Positions 21,316 through 32,714 of a stretch of 64,000 bases of DNA are shown here, piece after piece. A program made the translations under genes and the position numbers. Numbering within the stretch: position 1 is the stretch's first letter; each line of letters opens with the position of its first letter. The notes beneath the pieces were generated by a model. The model did no database searches. It saw nothing but the letters and a program-made list of their open reading frames with translations, and was not told the DNA's origin. Source of the stretch: Lunularia cruciata (lineage: Eukaryota > Streptophyta > Marchantiopsida > Lunulariales > Lunulariaceae); the NCBI GenBank assembly GCA_948567375.1, contig OX419762.1, forward strand, positions 59,662,841-59,726,840. The letters are read 5' to 3'.

Positions 21316-22932
21316 ATGGGGAAACTTCCGGTTTTCTTTGGCAAGGATGGAGAAGATGTGGAGGCCTTTGTGAGAGACTTCAAGAGAGCTTGCATAGGAA
21401 ACAATGAGAGGAGGAATAATTAGTGGGCCTCATTATTACCAGATTTCTTTGAGGATGCAGCACTTACATGGTATGAGTCAGAATACCAAAAGAGAGAGAG
21501 GAGAGAGGGGGAAGAGGAGTCTTGGGAGACTTTGACTTCAGCACTCATTGAGAACTTTCTTCCTGATGAGAGTTATGAGAGATTGATGAGTGAGGTAACA
21601 TTTCTCAAGCAAGGAGATGGAGAGAAAGTGAGGGTCTATGTGGAAAGAGTGGAAAAGTTGGAGTCCAGATTTTGCATAGTGTTGAGGAAGGGTGGGGATG
21701 ATGTGGAGACTACAATGATTGGCATAGGGGCCATGCTCACCAAGAATTTTGTGGGAGGATTGAGACCACAAATTAGAAGCAAGGTGAGATATGAGAAACC
21801 TTCTTCCAAGGTTGAAGCTATCAAGATCGCAATTCGTATGGAGGAGAGTTTGGAAGGGGATGAGAGTGATTTGGTGGTGAAGGAGGTTGTGCATCCTCCT
21901 CAAGGCTACAAGTATGGTGGAACTTCTGATACTTTGGTAACAAGGGTTGCACCACAAGTAGTAGTTGCTCCAGTTCTTGCACCTCCACCAAAAGATCCAC
22001 TCCAAACCATCATAGAACAACTTGCGGATCTCAAGATCAATGTGGTGCAACTATGGGAGAAGAGAGAGGTGGATCAGAATGTAGGGAGAGAGCCTAGGAG
22101 TTTTGGAAACTATCCATATAGAGGAGGCCAACCAGCCAACAATTTCAATGATAGAAATTGTTTTGGTTGTGGAGGAAGAGGCCATATCCAAAGGAATTGC
22201 CCAAATTCCACTTACCATGGAGGAAGGGGTTATGAGGGAGCCAATAGAGGGAAAGAGGGAGGTAGTGAAACCCAAGTGGCTCCTAATCCCAACAAAGGTA
22301 AGGGGATAACATCCATAGATGTGGTTGAGAGCAAGTATGAGAAGGGAGAGTGCTCAAACTCCAAGGGTCTTAATTTGGAGCTTTTGGCACAAGAGAAGAA
22401 GAGAGCTCGTTTTGCAGAGGATGTTCACTCTTCTCAAGGATTTACTTCAAGCAAGGATACTCCTATGTCAACTAGGAGCACTCGCACCTCAACACCATCA
22501 ACAACAAAGACTCCAAGGAAGAAGTTGGGGATGGAGGACTTCTTGATCTCAAAGCAACAATGGAACTACAATGTGTTGGAGGATGTTGGTAGTCACAAGG
22601 CTAACATCACAGTGGGCCAATTAATTGCTATGAACCCTACCTTGAGAAAGGAGCTTAGAGGTGGTTTGAGTTCTACAAGGAGCAAGAAGAAGAAGAAGGC
22701 AAAAGTTCCAGTATCAATGGGGGTGGTGGATGCCAAGCCAGCACCATGGGAGGCTTGTGAATATGCCTCCAAGATTGATGTGAGAGTGAATGGTCACAAC
22801 ATCAAGGATGCATTGGTTGATGGAGGATCAGCAGTGAATGCCATGTCAGAAAGGTTGATGAAGAAGTTGGGTATGATACCCTCAAGACCTTCAACATTTG
22901 TGGTGAGCATGGCAAACAAGCAACAAGTTTGA
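21316..22932 (+). pseudogene. Gag and protease start of element B
   Basis: Starts MGKLPVFFGKDGEDVEAFV at 21316. Codon 36 is TAG (21421); C has GAG (Glu) there, so the stop is specific to B. The capsid core DFFEDAALTWYES and LIENFLPDESYERL follows, then the zinc knuckle CFGCGGRGHIQRNC (22159-22200), a Ser/Thr/Lys-rich spacer, and the retropepsin active-site region ALVDGGSAVNAM with Asp at 22819. A TGA at 22930-22932 interrupts the protease between KQQV and PVGVMDK. The reading frame is otherwise continuous with pol. If both stops were ignored, one gag-pol polyprotein would result. Confidence 0.9.
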
Positions 22933-22941
22933 CCAGTAGGG

Positions 22942-25900
22942 GTGATGGATAAGGTGGTAGTTTCAGTTATGGGAGTTCAAAATCTCATGACTTTCCAAGT
23001 CTTGAAGGATTCAAGCTATGACTTACTTCTTGGGAGGCCATGGTTGAGAGCAGCATGCACAACTGATCGATGGCACAAAGGGTACTTGAGGATTGGGCCA
23101 TCAAACCATAGAGTCACTATTCCTGTGACTAACACCACCAACACTTCATATTCAGATACCCCATCTTCTGATTATTGGGAATCAGATTCTGAAGAAGGAG
23201 CTTCAGGTGTGGACACAAGCATGGAAGAGGAGACTTCCACGGAGGAGGATGAATCTGAATCTGATTCAGATGTGTATCCTTTGTGTGCTATGGATTTTGC
23301 ACCTAAGCCAGAGGTTTTGAAGGACCAAGATAAATCACCATTGACACTTGAGGAGGTAGAGAGAAGGTTATCTACCCTCAAGTATGGCGCAAATGTTACC
23401 AAGGAGGAGAAGGTGAGATTTGAGGAGATTTTCCGCAAGTTCATCCATGTGTTTGCTTTTAGTTACAAGGATTTGAAGGAAGTCACCTTGGAGGAGCACA
23501 AGATAGAGGTGGAGTCACATGCAAGACCAATCCGCCAAAAGCAACGTCGCATTAGCCCACCAATATCTTTGGTTGTGAAGGAGGAGATTGATAAGCTCAA
23601 GGAGGCTGGATTTATCTTTGAGGTGGAGAATTCAGAATGGGTGTCTCCAATTGTCATTGTGAAGAAAAAGAATGGCAAGCTTCGGGTATGTGTGGATTAC
23701 AAGAAGCTCAATGCTGTTACCAAGAAGGACTACTACCCATTGCCATTCATTGATGAGATCTTGGAGGAGGTTGCAGGTCATGAGAGGTACAGTTTTGGAG
23801 ATGGTTATAGTGGATATAACCAAATCAAGATTGCACCAGGGCATCAACAACTCACCACATTCACCACACCTTGGGGAACTTACGCTTTCAAGGTCATGCC
23901 TTTTGGGCTTTGCAATGCTCCAGCCACATTCCAACAGTTCATGAACAAGGTATTTGAACCTTTCATTGGGAAATTTGTGAGAGATTTCATTGATGACTTT
24001 TGTGTCTATGGGAGCAAGGAGGAGCACTTTGAGCACCTAATCAAAGTCTTGCAATGCTTGGATGAGGCAAATGCATCACTCAACCCAGAGAAGTGCATTT
24101 TTGGATGTGAAGAAGGTCTACTTTTGGGGCATATCATCTCCAAGGATAGAATAGCAGTTGATCATGAGAAGGTGAGGAAAATCTCAGACCTTCCATTCCC
24201 TTCAAGCTTGACAAAGTTACGCCAATTCTTGAGGATGGTTGGGTACTATAGGAGGTTCATCTTCTCATTTTCCAACAAGGCTTATGCATTGACCATCTAC
24301 ATGAAGAAGGGTGTAGATTACATGGTGATTTTGGAAGACAAGGAGGCTCTCAAAGCTTTTGAGGAGCTCAAGCAATCCCTTGTTGTAGCTCCAATTCTTG
24401 CTAAACCTGATTGGAGTAAACCTTTCATCCTCTACACTGATGCTTCTAATGTAGCTATAGGATGCACTCTTAGTCAATTAGACCAAGATGGGCATGATCA
24501 TCCAATAGCTTATGCTAGTAGGCAGATGGTTTCAGCAGAGAAGAACTACTCTGTCACGGAGAGAGAAGGGTTGGCAGTGATCTTTGGTCTCAAGAAGTTT
24601 AGACACTACTTGATTGGAGGGAAAGCCACCATTGTCACGGATCACAAGGCTTTGAAGTACATCTTCAACAAGCCTAATGTTGAAGGGAGACTAGCAAGGT
24701 GGATGATACTCTTGTCTGAGTATGACTACACCATTGAAGATAGGCCAGGAAAGAAACATGCAAATGCTGATTTATTATCTAGAGCCTATGATCATGATGG
24801 AGATGAGCCAGTGGATGATTCCTTCCCGGATGAGGAGCTCATGACAATCTCAGTCACTCAAGAGGTTCCAATGGAGTACAAGGAGATTGTGGATTTTGTG
24901 ACAAGAGGTAACTATCCAGAAGGGATGCATGCTAGGGAGAGGAAGGCCCTTGCAGCAAGATCTAGACCTTACACAATGGTGGAGGATATTCTTTTTCACC
25001 AAGGAGCAGATGGTCTACTTCGAAGAGCAGTGGGTAAGGAAGAGTCTATCCTACTCATAAAGGAGTTTCATCAAGGTTTAGTATGTGGAGGACACTTTGC
25101 AGGAAAGGTGACTGCTTTCAAGATTCTAGATGCAGGTTACCATTGGAGAGGGATTTTCAAGGATTGTCTTGATTATTGCAAAACTTGTCATGTTTGTCAA
25201 GCTTTTGCTAGAAAGTCTACATCCACTCCACCACTTAGATCAATTCCATTGCTAGGACCTTTTGAGAAGTGGGGAATTGATTTTGTAGGTCCTCTCAAAA
25301 GAACCCCAAGGAACAATCGGTACATTGTGGTAGTTACTGATTACCTTACCAAGTGGGTTGAGGCTAGACCATTGAGGGACAAGAATGAAGATGAAGTGGG
25401 TAGATTTCTTTATGAACGCATTATCACTAGGTTTGGATGCCCTTTGGAGTTGGTTTCTGATAGAGGAGGAGAGTTTACAGGAAGCATTACTATAGCCATG
25501 CTACGACATTTCTCTATCACACATAGAGTAACTACATCCTATAAGCCAAATTCCAATGGCTTGGCAGAGAGAACCAATCAGACCTTGTGCATGATGTTGG
25601 CCAAAGATGCAGAAATGGAGGGGGCTAAACATCATTGGGACAAGATGATTCATGCAGTTTGGTGGGAGTATAGGACAACCATGAAAACTTCCACTGGATA
25701 TTCTCCATTTCAATTGGTGTATGGTAATGAGTCTACCTTACCTATTCACTTTGATCTTCCTACCTTCCAAAGCATTCATAGGAGATTGAAGAAAGCACAA
25801 GGAGGTGATGCAAAGAAGTCAAGGAAGGATCAACTCATGGAGTTGGAAGAGGCAAGAGCAGTTGCTATGGTTCAAGTGGAGCAAGCCCAAAGGAAACAAA

Positions 25901-25986
25901 AGGAGAGCTATGATAAGAGGCAAGACAAGAAGAAGGTGGAGCCTTTCAAAGAAGGTGATTGGGTAATGTTGTTTGATTCCATTTGA
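22942..25986 (+). CDS. Pol polyprotein of element B, long open segment
   Basis: 1014 codons without interruption, in frame with the gag segment upstream. Order: protease end (SYDLLLGRPWL), acidic linker (EEGASGVDTSMEEETSTEED), RT with EWVSPIVIVKKKNGKLRVCV, FGLCNAPATFQQF and the IDD box at about residues 350-352, RNase H (LYTDASNVAIG, TEREGLAVI, VTDHKALKYIF, HANADLLSR), integrase zinc domain (CKTCHVC), and core with Asp780, Asp840 and Glu876 (D-X35-E). All catalytic residues are present. A TGA at 25984 truncates it; the frame continues to a natural stop at 26140-26142 through LPKYFGPFIVEKV, so only 52 codons are lost. No chromodomain. Translation from 22942 alone is doubtful because that Met lies inside the protease. 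Confidence 0.9.
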   Translation: MMDKVVVSVMGVQNLMTFQVLKDSSYDLLLGRPWLRAACTTDRWHKGYLRIGPSNHRVTIPVTNTTNTSYSDTPSSDYWESDSEEGASGVDTSMEEETSTEEDESESDSDVYPLCAMDFAPKPEVLKDQDKSPLTLEEVERRLSTLKYGANVTKEEKVRFEEIFRKFIHVFAFSYKDLKEVTLEEHKIEVESHARPIRQKQRRISPPISLVVKEEIDKLKEAGFIFEVENSEWVSPIVIVKKKNGKLRVCVDYKKLNAVTKKDYYPLPFIDEILEEVAGHERYSFGDGYSGYNQIKIAPGHQQLTTFTTPWGTYAFKVMPFGLCNAPATFQQFMNKVFEPFIGKFVRDFIDDFCVYGSKEEHFEHLIKVLQCLDEANASLNPEKCIFGCEEGLLLGHIISKDRIAVDHEKVRKISDLPFPSSLTKLRQFLRMVGYYRRFIFSFSNKAYALTIYMKKGVDYMVILEDKEALKAFEELKQSLVVAPILAKPDWSKPFILYTDASNVAIGCTLSQLDQDGHDHPIAYASRQMVSAEKNYSVTEREGLAVIFGLKKFRHYLIGGKATIVTDHKALKYIFNKPNVEGRLARWMILLSEYDYTIEDRPGKKHANADLLSRAYDHDGDEPVDDSFPDEELMTISVTQEVPMEYKEIVDFVTRGNYPEGMHARERKALAARSRPYTMVEDILFHQGADGLLRRAVGKEESILLIKEFHQGLVCGGHFAGKVTAFKILDAGYHWRGIFKDCLDYCKTCHVCQAFARKSTSTPPLRSIPLLGPFEKWGIDFVGPLKRTPRNNRYIVVVTDYLTKWVEARPLRDKNEDEVGRFLYERIITRFGCPLELVSDRGGEFTGSITIAMLRHFSITHRVTTSYKPNSNGLAERTNQTLCMMLAKDAEMEGAKHHWDKMIHAVWWEYRTTMKTSTGYSPFQLVYGNESTLPIHFDLPTFQSIHRRLKKAQGGDAKKSRKDQLMELEEARAVAMVQVEQAQRKQKESYDKRQDKKKVEPFKEGDWVMLFDSI

Positions 25987-26142
25987 TTCAAGAGAGTGCA
26001 AAAGAAGTTTTTGCCTAAGTACTTTGGACCTTTCATAGTGGAGAAGGTGTGGGGCAATTACACCTATGATCTCAAGGAGTTGGGAGGAAGATACTTTGAT
26101 AGGATTAACCATGATAAGTTGAAGATGTACCATAGAAGGTAG
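25984..26142 (+). pseudogene. Integrase C-terminal tail of element B beyond the stop
   Basis: In-frame continuation after the TGA at 25984: FKRVQKKFLPKYFGPFIVEK, then DRINHDKLKMYHRR and TAG. Element C reads CAA (Gln) at the stop position, supporting a recent mutation in B. The GPFIVEK pattern is the usual small C-terminal domain of plant gypsy integrases. Confidence 0.8.
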
Positions 26143-26171
26143 AGAGACCTTCACTTTGAGGACAAAGTGAA

Positions 26172-26190
26172 AACTTAGTCCGGGGGTAAA
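26172..26190 (+). other. Polypurine-tract region of element B
   Basis: CCGGGGGTAAA directly precedes the 3' LTR. Short and G-rich; the probable plus-strand primer site. Confidence 0.6.
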
Positions 26191-26869
26191 TGTAACACCC
26201 ATTTGTGCATGTGTGTGGTATTGTGATATTTAGCTTGGTATTACAAGTACTTAAGAGATATTATTTATATAGAGATAAAGGATGGTTCTTTATTAGTCAT
26301 GGTTAGCTAAAGTTAGTCATAGCTAAGATAGATGGGACCTTACTTTAGAGGAAGTAGAAAAGATGAGCACCACTATTTTGGATTTTAGTGTGTTGACTTG
26401 GTATTATTCCTAGGTGTTTGGCTTTGGGGAAAGAGTTGAGAACTCTTGGGCCCGCAAGCCTTTTTGTTTTGGATTCTTCTTTAGTCCAAGGATAACCCAT
26501 GTGAAGGAATCCTTGCTTTAGTGGTTGGGTCAAGATAAGGGGAATATGCCCATGTGAATGGATATTCCTTTCTACTTTTTGACTTTACTTGACTTTTAGT
26601 CTAGTAACTTGAGTTACTACGGTAATTAGTAACTTTGGTACGTAATTATTTCACAAGTTTATAAACAAGGGGTGAGGAGGTACTCATCATCCTTTCATTT
26701 GCAACTATCTCTCTCTCATTGAGTTCTCTAGTGAGCAATGTCTTGAGTCTTGGAGTGTTAGCCTTGGAGGAGTATGATGGAGTTGGGGTTCCTTGCCTTC
26801 TTAGTCCATTGTGCGCTACCATAATAGCCATCAGAGGTTCATCTTGACTGAGAGACAGGCCGGCTCACA
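26191..26869 (+). repeat. 3' LTR of element B
   Basis: 679 bases, same ends as the 5' LTR, two differences by eye (about 99.7 percent identity). Confidence 0.95.
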
Positions 26870-27022
26870 GAACAACATAATATTGCAAATGCTCCCCTTA
26901 AATACTAAAGCAAACGGCAGTTCTCTTCCTAATGTACCGCTTCCTAACATCTCTTCCTACCTGCAGATCCAAACTGACAATGCATCTCTTCATATCTGCC
27001 TCTTCCTATCTCATAATTGTTA

Positions 27023-29546
27023 CTACCTCAATCCAATGTCTACTTCATCATTGGCTTTCAAACCCAATGATCTTCCTACTTCTTCTCCTTCTTTGAATAT
27101 ATCTGATTCTACCAATTCCTTCACTAGTTCTACTACTTCTTCACTAGGAACTACAATTAAGCTCAAGGTTACTCCATCTACTTCTTTATCTCTTGACCCA
27201 CTCTTCTCTAATGTCTCTAATAATAAGTCTGATGACACCAGAATTCCTACTTCTACAACATTGGACTTCCTCTCCTCTATCACACTACTCCTAATTCTCT
27301 CTATCTCTCACTAAACTAAATCTAATCTGAGACTGACATTGTCTACTACTTCTAACATCTTCCAATCTACTCGCTCCCTTAATTGGACCAGCAAAGTGTT
27401 CATATCTACATCTTTGGCTTTTCTCTTCCGAGTTTTCTGCACAAGCAACTTTAACTCATGTAGACATGCTTCTTCCAATATCCCTTCAGCCTTTGTGCTC
27501 AAGATTGCTTGCAACTTTCTTGCAACTTCTCTAACTGATTCTGACTCATACCCTCAAGATGCCTTCAACTCTTTGCAATACACCTTCAACTCATCTTTGT
27601 ACTCAGCAGCAAGCATCTTCTTCTCCTCCGCATACTGTGAACTTTGTAACTCAGCACTTCATACCAGCTCATGCAATCTTTCTTCTTCTTGATGCCTGAC
27701 TGCTAACTCTCTCTGCCATGCTTGATCCTTCCCGGCTGCACTCTTCCTCAAGCTTTCCAACTCTTGCTCCATTATCACGGCCGTCGCCTTCAAATGAATA
27801 CTCTCGATGTGCACATCACTGACTTCCTCTTTCATCTTGGTCAGCAACATTGCCTGCTCCTTCAATTCTTCAGCTTGCTTCTATAGTTCCTTACCTCTTG
27901 ACTCAAAACTCTCTTGCAACATCTTGAAAGTCTTATTCTTCAAGATTGCATCCACCCGAAGTTCTTCAACTTCCTCATCTCTTTGGACTACTCGCTCCTA
28001 AAAACCCTTCACTTCAACCAGCAAATACTTCACCACCTGCAACTCATTTGTCACCTTCATATGATCTTGGGGAATTACCTTATGATGCTCCTTCAATAGT
28101 TCCAACAATGGAGTGAAAACCTTCAATAGATACTGTATTCCACCAAAGTTCTCTTTGTCTTCATCCCTGTCTTTGCCTCTTCCATCAGCTCCTTTTGCCA
28201 AAGTCACGATCTTTGTTTCTTCAGAGACACTACTTCCGAGCTTCCTTCTTCCTTACCTATTGAACTTGGCCCTGCAAGGTACTCCTTCCGTCTTTCAGCC
28301 CCCTTCTCTTCCACAACCAGGGCTATGCAATGATTCTTCTTTCCTGGTACACTATCAATCATTGCATGACAAGCTTCACTCACTCCAACCAATTGCTAAA
28401 CCTTGGGTTCCCCCTCACTCTCACTTCCGGATTCCTCACTTTGTAAAGTGAGTTCATCTTCTTTTGAGTCCTCTCCTTGAGACTTTGTCTCCCCTTTAGA
28501 CTCAGATTCTGATGATGCTTCTCTCACCATCTTCTTACTTTGCAGAACCAGTCTTTGGGTCTTCCTTTGTGCTGGAGGTGACTTTGCTTCTTTGGGTTTA
28601 CTGTGCTTCTTCTTCTTCAGACTTGTGACTTCTTCCATCTTCCATTGTCCCATCCTCAAGAAGTGATCATCACTAGCTCACAAGTGTGTCATATATTGTT
28701 GCTCATCTTCATCCGCTTTCCATCTCAAATCAGGATGGAAATGCAACACCATGCAACACCTCTCCTCTGCTGTCACAAAGTCAACCCGAAGTAGAAGTGT
28801 GCTGCAAATGGTGCAAAATGATGTGGAGGCAAACTTGTCCTCTAATTGACCACTATCTGCCTCATTTGTTGGTGAAAACACTTTGCCTAATTCACCTTCA
28901 CTCCTGCAAACATCTGGTGGAAAAAGACCGCCTGCTGCATGTTCACGTAAGTCGTTTGTTCTGGTTTGAACATGGCTATTATCGTCCCCACGATACTTTG
29001 TCTAATCGGGTCCCGATAGGACTCCACCTTATAACCATTTGTTGTTTGCGGAGCAAGGAACAAATTTTAGATCTCTGTTGTTCCTTCTACAGCATCACAC
29101 TTTGGATAGAAGGTGATCCCTATTGGTTCTCCTGCTTCCTTCCCCAACACTAACCTCCAATCCAACTCAGTCTATCAAGCTGGATTTCCTCTCTTCCCCT
29201 TGACTTCGGGGCCCTCTTCACAATTACTGGCAGCTATCTCTGCCATGACTCCTTGGAAATTGAAATTCCAGTTCCATGCTAAAATGGTAATACAAAGTTT
29301 GTTCAAGACTTTGATTCTTGCTACGACATCTAACCTACGAATTGCAAAACTTTGCACTGCCAAAGCATTTGTGACCTTCTTTGCCATGATCTGCTCTCTT
29401 GTTCTTTGGCACTGAAAGACTATTCCTTCTCCTAGATGAGACACTCTAACTCCTTCTTGATTTTGGAAAATTGCACTCTCAATTGGATTCCTGACACGCA
29501 TTACTACAAGACGACTACTCAGAGGCATTGGAAATTAACTTGACAT
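27023..29546 (-). pseudogene. LTR-embedded ORF in solo LTR I
   Basis: A divergent version of the LTR ORF. The ATG aligned to MSSNFP is at 29546, but the fourth codon is TAA; the next Met at 29528 opens 117 codons with FAIRRLDVVARIKVL and ITILAWNWNFNF, matching RRLDVVVRIKVL and ITFLAWNWKVSF in G. Later pieces are 28881-28678 (FCTICSTLLLRVDF and HFHPDLR), 28659-28396 (basic then acidic), 28207-27998, 27865-27659, 27514-27311 (coiled coil) and 27283-27023 (ETLEKSGS, ending KANDEVDIG). The domain order equals that of the other subfamily. Inactive through several frame breaks. Confidence 0.75.
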
Positions 29547-29573
29547 ATTCAACTTGTCTTTGCGCAATCACAA

Positions 29574-29580
29574 TTTTATA
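29574..29580 (-). promoter_or_regulatory. TATA box ahead of the embedded ORF in LTR I
   Basis: Minus-strand TATAAAA 34 bases upstream of the ORF ATG, matching the position in the A/E/G subfamily. Confidence 0.5.
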
Positions 29581-29956
29581 TTACTCCAAATTGCAGTCAT
29601 TCTTTAGTCAATTTCAAAATCAACTTCCTCTCTTCTGCTTGTTGCTGTCCTGTCACTATCAAGACATGCTTCTTCTGCCTCTACCGTTTCTTGAAGTGTA
29701 CTTTCTTGCCACGTACCAAGGTTGTTAGACGGTCTTTGTATCAGCCTTCGATTCCTGATCCAAAGATGATGCTCTTTGGACTTCTTCCTTTGTACCCCTC
29801 TCCTGAGTACCTCCATCATTGGATCCAATCTCAACTTCTTTGGATTTCTTCTTAAGTCACTTCTGTCCATTCCTTCTTTTGCAGTTCAGCTTTCTTTGTT
29901 TACTTCTTTTCCCAAATGCTAATAAACAAAAAAAAACAAAAAATGTGTGCACCACA

Positions 29957-29961
29957 AATGC
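29957..29961. repeat. Target-site duplication AATGC, right of solo LTR I
   Basis: Matches 18415-18419. Confidence 0.88.
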
Positions 29962-32612
29962 TTGCCAAAATTTCCTAGTGAATTGAGTATCATGTTTGAA
30001 GATGAGTACATGAGGTATCCCATGATGCTTGAAAACATTGTTGAAGGAGATTTGTGCTAATGTTGGAGCATCCATGGTATCAAAGGTTGCTGCCAAATAG
30101 ATTTGCTTAATAAGATTATCCACAAACACCATGATCACTATGTGACCTTACTTTTCCTTGGGCAAGGATGTGATGAGATCCAAGCTCATGTGTTCCCATT
30201 GAGCAGATAGAATGGGAAGTGGTTGAAGGAGTTCACTCGGTTTGGCCTTGTTGCATTGGCAACTCTCACAAGATTTAATAAACTCTCAAACATCTTGTGC
30301 CATGTTGGGCCAGCACCATTGGTGTTGAAGGGTACCCAAGGTCTTATCCACACCCATGTGACCAACAATTGGTAAGTCATGGGCTTCTTGAAGGTACACA
30401 AGTTGGAGATCACACTTGGCTAGAACATAGATCCAATTCTCACAAAATAGAAAGCCTTCCTTGAAGGAGAAGGTGTTGTAATCCTTATTGCATGTTGCAA
30501 GATGACCATGTGCCATTTGAAAAAAAAGATCTTGTTGTAAAGTTGTCCAAAACTTGACTTAGGCTTTGGAGTCGACTAATATTGTTATATTACCACTGTG
30601 ATGAAAGGAAGAGATTTCAAATCAGGTTGTCATGATAGGACATTAGGGATGACATAGAACCAATTGGGTTTGTACTCAAGTTTGATGTCAAACAATTGTA
30701 GTTGTTTTCCCCATCAATAATGTTGACTTTTCATGTGTTCTAAATGTAATGTCAACAACAAGGGCCTATGATCGGTTCACATGATCACTTGTTTCCCTAA
30801 GAGATAATGCCTCTATACCTTGGTGGAATATATCATTGCTAGTTGTTCTTGATCTCAAGCAGAGTAATTCCTTTTGTGGTATTTAGCTGGTAGGACACAA
30901 AGGCAATGGGATGTTACGCATTTAAGAATTCTTACTACAGCACGGCTCTAAATGCAAAGTTAGAAGCATCAAAATCAACCACACAAGGTAGTCGAGAGTC
31001 ATATGGTTGAACAATGGGTCTTGAAGACACCATATATTTTAGCTTTTGGAATGCTTCTTTGTGCTTGGTTGTCCATTGAAAGCTCAAGTTCTTCTCCTAG
31101 AGGTTGGTCAATAATGCAACCACATGAGCATCGTAGTGGATGAACTATTGGTAAAACGTTACCAATCCATTAAATGCCCATACTTTTATAGCACCCTTTG
31201 GAATAGGCCAATCAATCATGGCCTTCATTTTCTCCTCTTCTATCTAGATCTCCTTTGATGGGATCTTGTGACCCAAGAAGGTAATTTCCTTCTGCCAAAA
31301 GGCACACTTTGACTTCTTGAAGTAAAACTTCCATTAACAAAGTTGTCTTAGGACTTCTTACATGTGATTTGGACATTTTTCTTCTATCTTGCTAATGATT
31401 AAAATATCATTCAAGAACACCACCATATACCAATCCAATAGCCCACTAACACTCATTGCATTTGATCCATAAACATTATTGGAGCATTAATGAGGCCAAA
31501 AGGTAAAACTCTCCACACAAAATGCCCATACCTTATATAAAAGGTAATCTTTTGTATATCTTCTCTATCAATGGGAATCTCCCAATAGCTACTTTGGAGA
31601 TCTAACTTGGAGAAGTATTGTGCACCACTCAATTGATTGAGCAAGTCATCAATTTAAGGCAAGGGATATTCATTCTTCACTGTTTTTCTATTGAGGCCAT
31701 GATAATCAATACATAAGTAAAGTACTCCATCCTTCTTCAAAACAAATAATATCGGTGCTCCTCAAGTAGATTTACTATGCTATATGAAATTCTTCTCCAA
31801 TAATTCCATTAATGTTATTCAGAGCCATCCAACTCCTTTGGTGAGAGTTGATAGATTGGTCTACTTACTAGAGTACTTCTTGGCAATAATTCAATCTTGA
31901 AAAGCATACCATAATCATAGGGTAATCTCTTTGGCAAATCATCCAAAAATTCATTTAAAAACTCTTGGACTATTTGATCAACCATTGCTTGATGAGGCTT
32001 TTGATCCTCCTCAAATCCTCCATGCACAATTGGCTTGATCCACACCCCAAAAGTAAACTTATCTTCCTCCAAAGCTTGTTTTATGGCTACTTCATTGATA
32101 AACTTCCCATCTTGGGATATCTTCCTTCAAAGCTTACTCTATGGCTACCATTCACAAAAAAATTACCATCTTAGGACTAATTATTTTTAGGTGTCTTACT
32201 CAAAGATGCTCAAGAGCTTAATTGGAATTTCCTACCTTGGTGTTGTACTTGAATCTATTATCAATTCCAATCAAATTGAACCTTATGATGTTCAAGCCAA
32301 GGTAGACCTAGAATGACATCATAGTGTAAAGGTGCCACTACAAACCTCATACACTCCAAATACTCCTTCCCAATCCTAAATGTAACCGGATGTGAGGTAC
32401 AAAGTGCAAAACCCTTTCTACCATCTACCATCTACCATCATCAATCTACTTCCAATTATGAACTTAATAGGAATACTTAATTTCTTTGCTAATTGCATGG
32501 ACATGCAATTCTTTGAACTCCCAAAATCAACTATTATCCTACAACCATTATCAAATATCATACCTTGTAAGTGAAGCAAACTTGTTTAGGTCAAGTCTTC
32601 AATCTCATTGGA

Positions 32613-32617
32613 ACTAA
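32613..32617. repeat. Target-site duplication ACTAA, left of solo LTR D
   Basis: ACTAA abuts TGTGGTACCC; the same bases lie at 34548-34552. Confidence 0.9.
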
Positions 32618-32670
32618 TGTGGTACCCACATTTTTCATTTTGGACGAGTTTTGAAGAAGAAGTACCTTGC

Positions 32671-32714
32671 TGAAACCAAATTGAAACCAAATTGAAACCA
32701 AATTGAAACCAAAT
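32671..32714 (+). repeat. Four copies of an 11-base tandem repeat in LTR D
   Basis: TGAAACCAAAT repeated four times with no spacer about 50 bases into the LTR. Not seen at this position in the other long LTRs. Confidence 0.85.

Larger units (their letters stand above)
19067..26869 (+). mobile_element. Element B, young Ty3/gypsy element with 679-base LTRs
   Basis: Complete 7.8-kb element: 5' LTR 19067-19745, PBS-like site, extra zinc-motif ORF, gag-pol 21316-26142, polypurine tract, 3' LTR 26191-26869. Both LTRs are 679 bases and I find two differences by eye, so insertion was recent. Integrase lacks a chromodomain. Despite the near-identical LTRs, gag-pol has three in-frame stops (21421 TAG, 22930 TGA, 25984 TGA) and no frameshift, so it is not simply autonomous. 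Element C (35647-41262) is an older relative. Confidence 0.95.
18420..29956 (-). mobile_element. Solo LTR I of the long-LTR family, interrupted by element B
   Basis: Minus-oriented LTR in two parts, 29956-26874 and 19066-18420, about 3.73 kb without the B insertion. It starts TGTGGTGCACAC and ends TGGTCATA (decayed). The flanks are perfect AATGC duplications, and neither side carries gag-pol of the family, so it is a solo LTR formed by LTR-LTR recombination. The sequence is divergent from A/E/F/G and closer to fragment K. Confidence 0.88.
29957..32617 (-). pseudogene. Protease, RT, RNase H and integrase of element H
   Basis: Highly decayed pol on the minus strand. Landmarks: protease-like IVDFGSSKNCMSMQLAKKL near 32540; the lead into RT at 32072-31815 (FLDDLPKRLPYDYG, RPIYQLSPKELD); RT piece 31644-31453 (YFSKLDLQSSYWEI, VLPFGLINAPIMFM); integrase zinc region 30516-30286 (AHDLPIVGHMGVDKTL, WPNMAQDV); and core start 30138-29957 (VFVDNLIKQIYLAAT, FKHDTQFTRKFWQ). 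The core breaks off at solo LTR I and resumes at 18419. Many stops and shifts; inactive. Confidence 0.82.

Noticed and set aside
22930..22932. TGA as a programmed gag/pol readthrough signal
   Set aside because: It falls in the middle of the protease domain, sits at a likely CpG and lacks a readthrough context that I recognise. Kept only as a finding.
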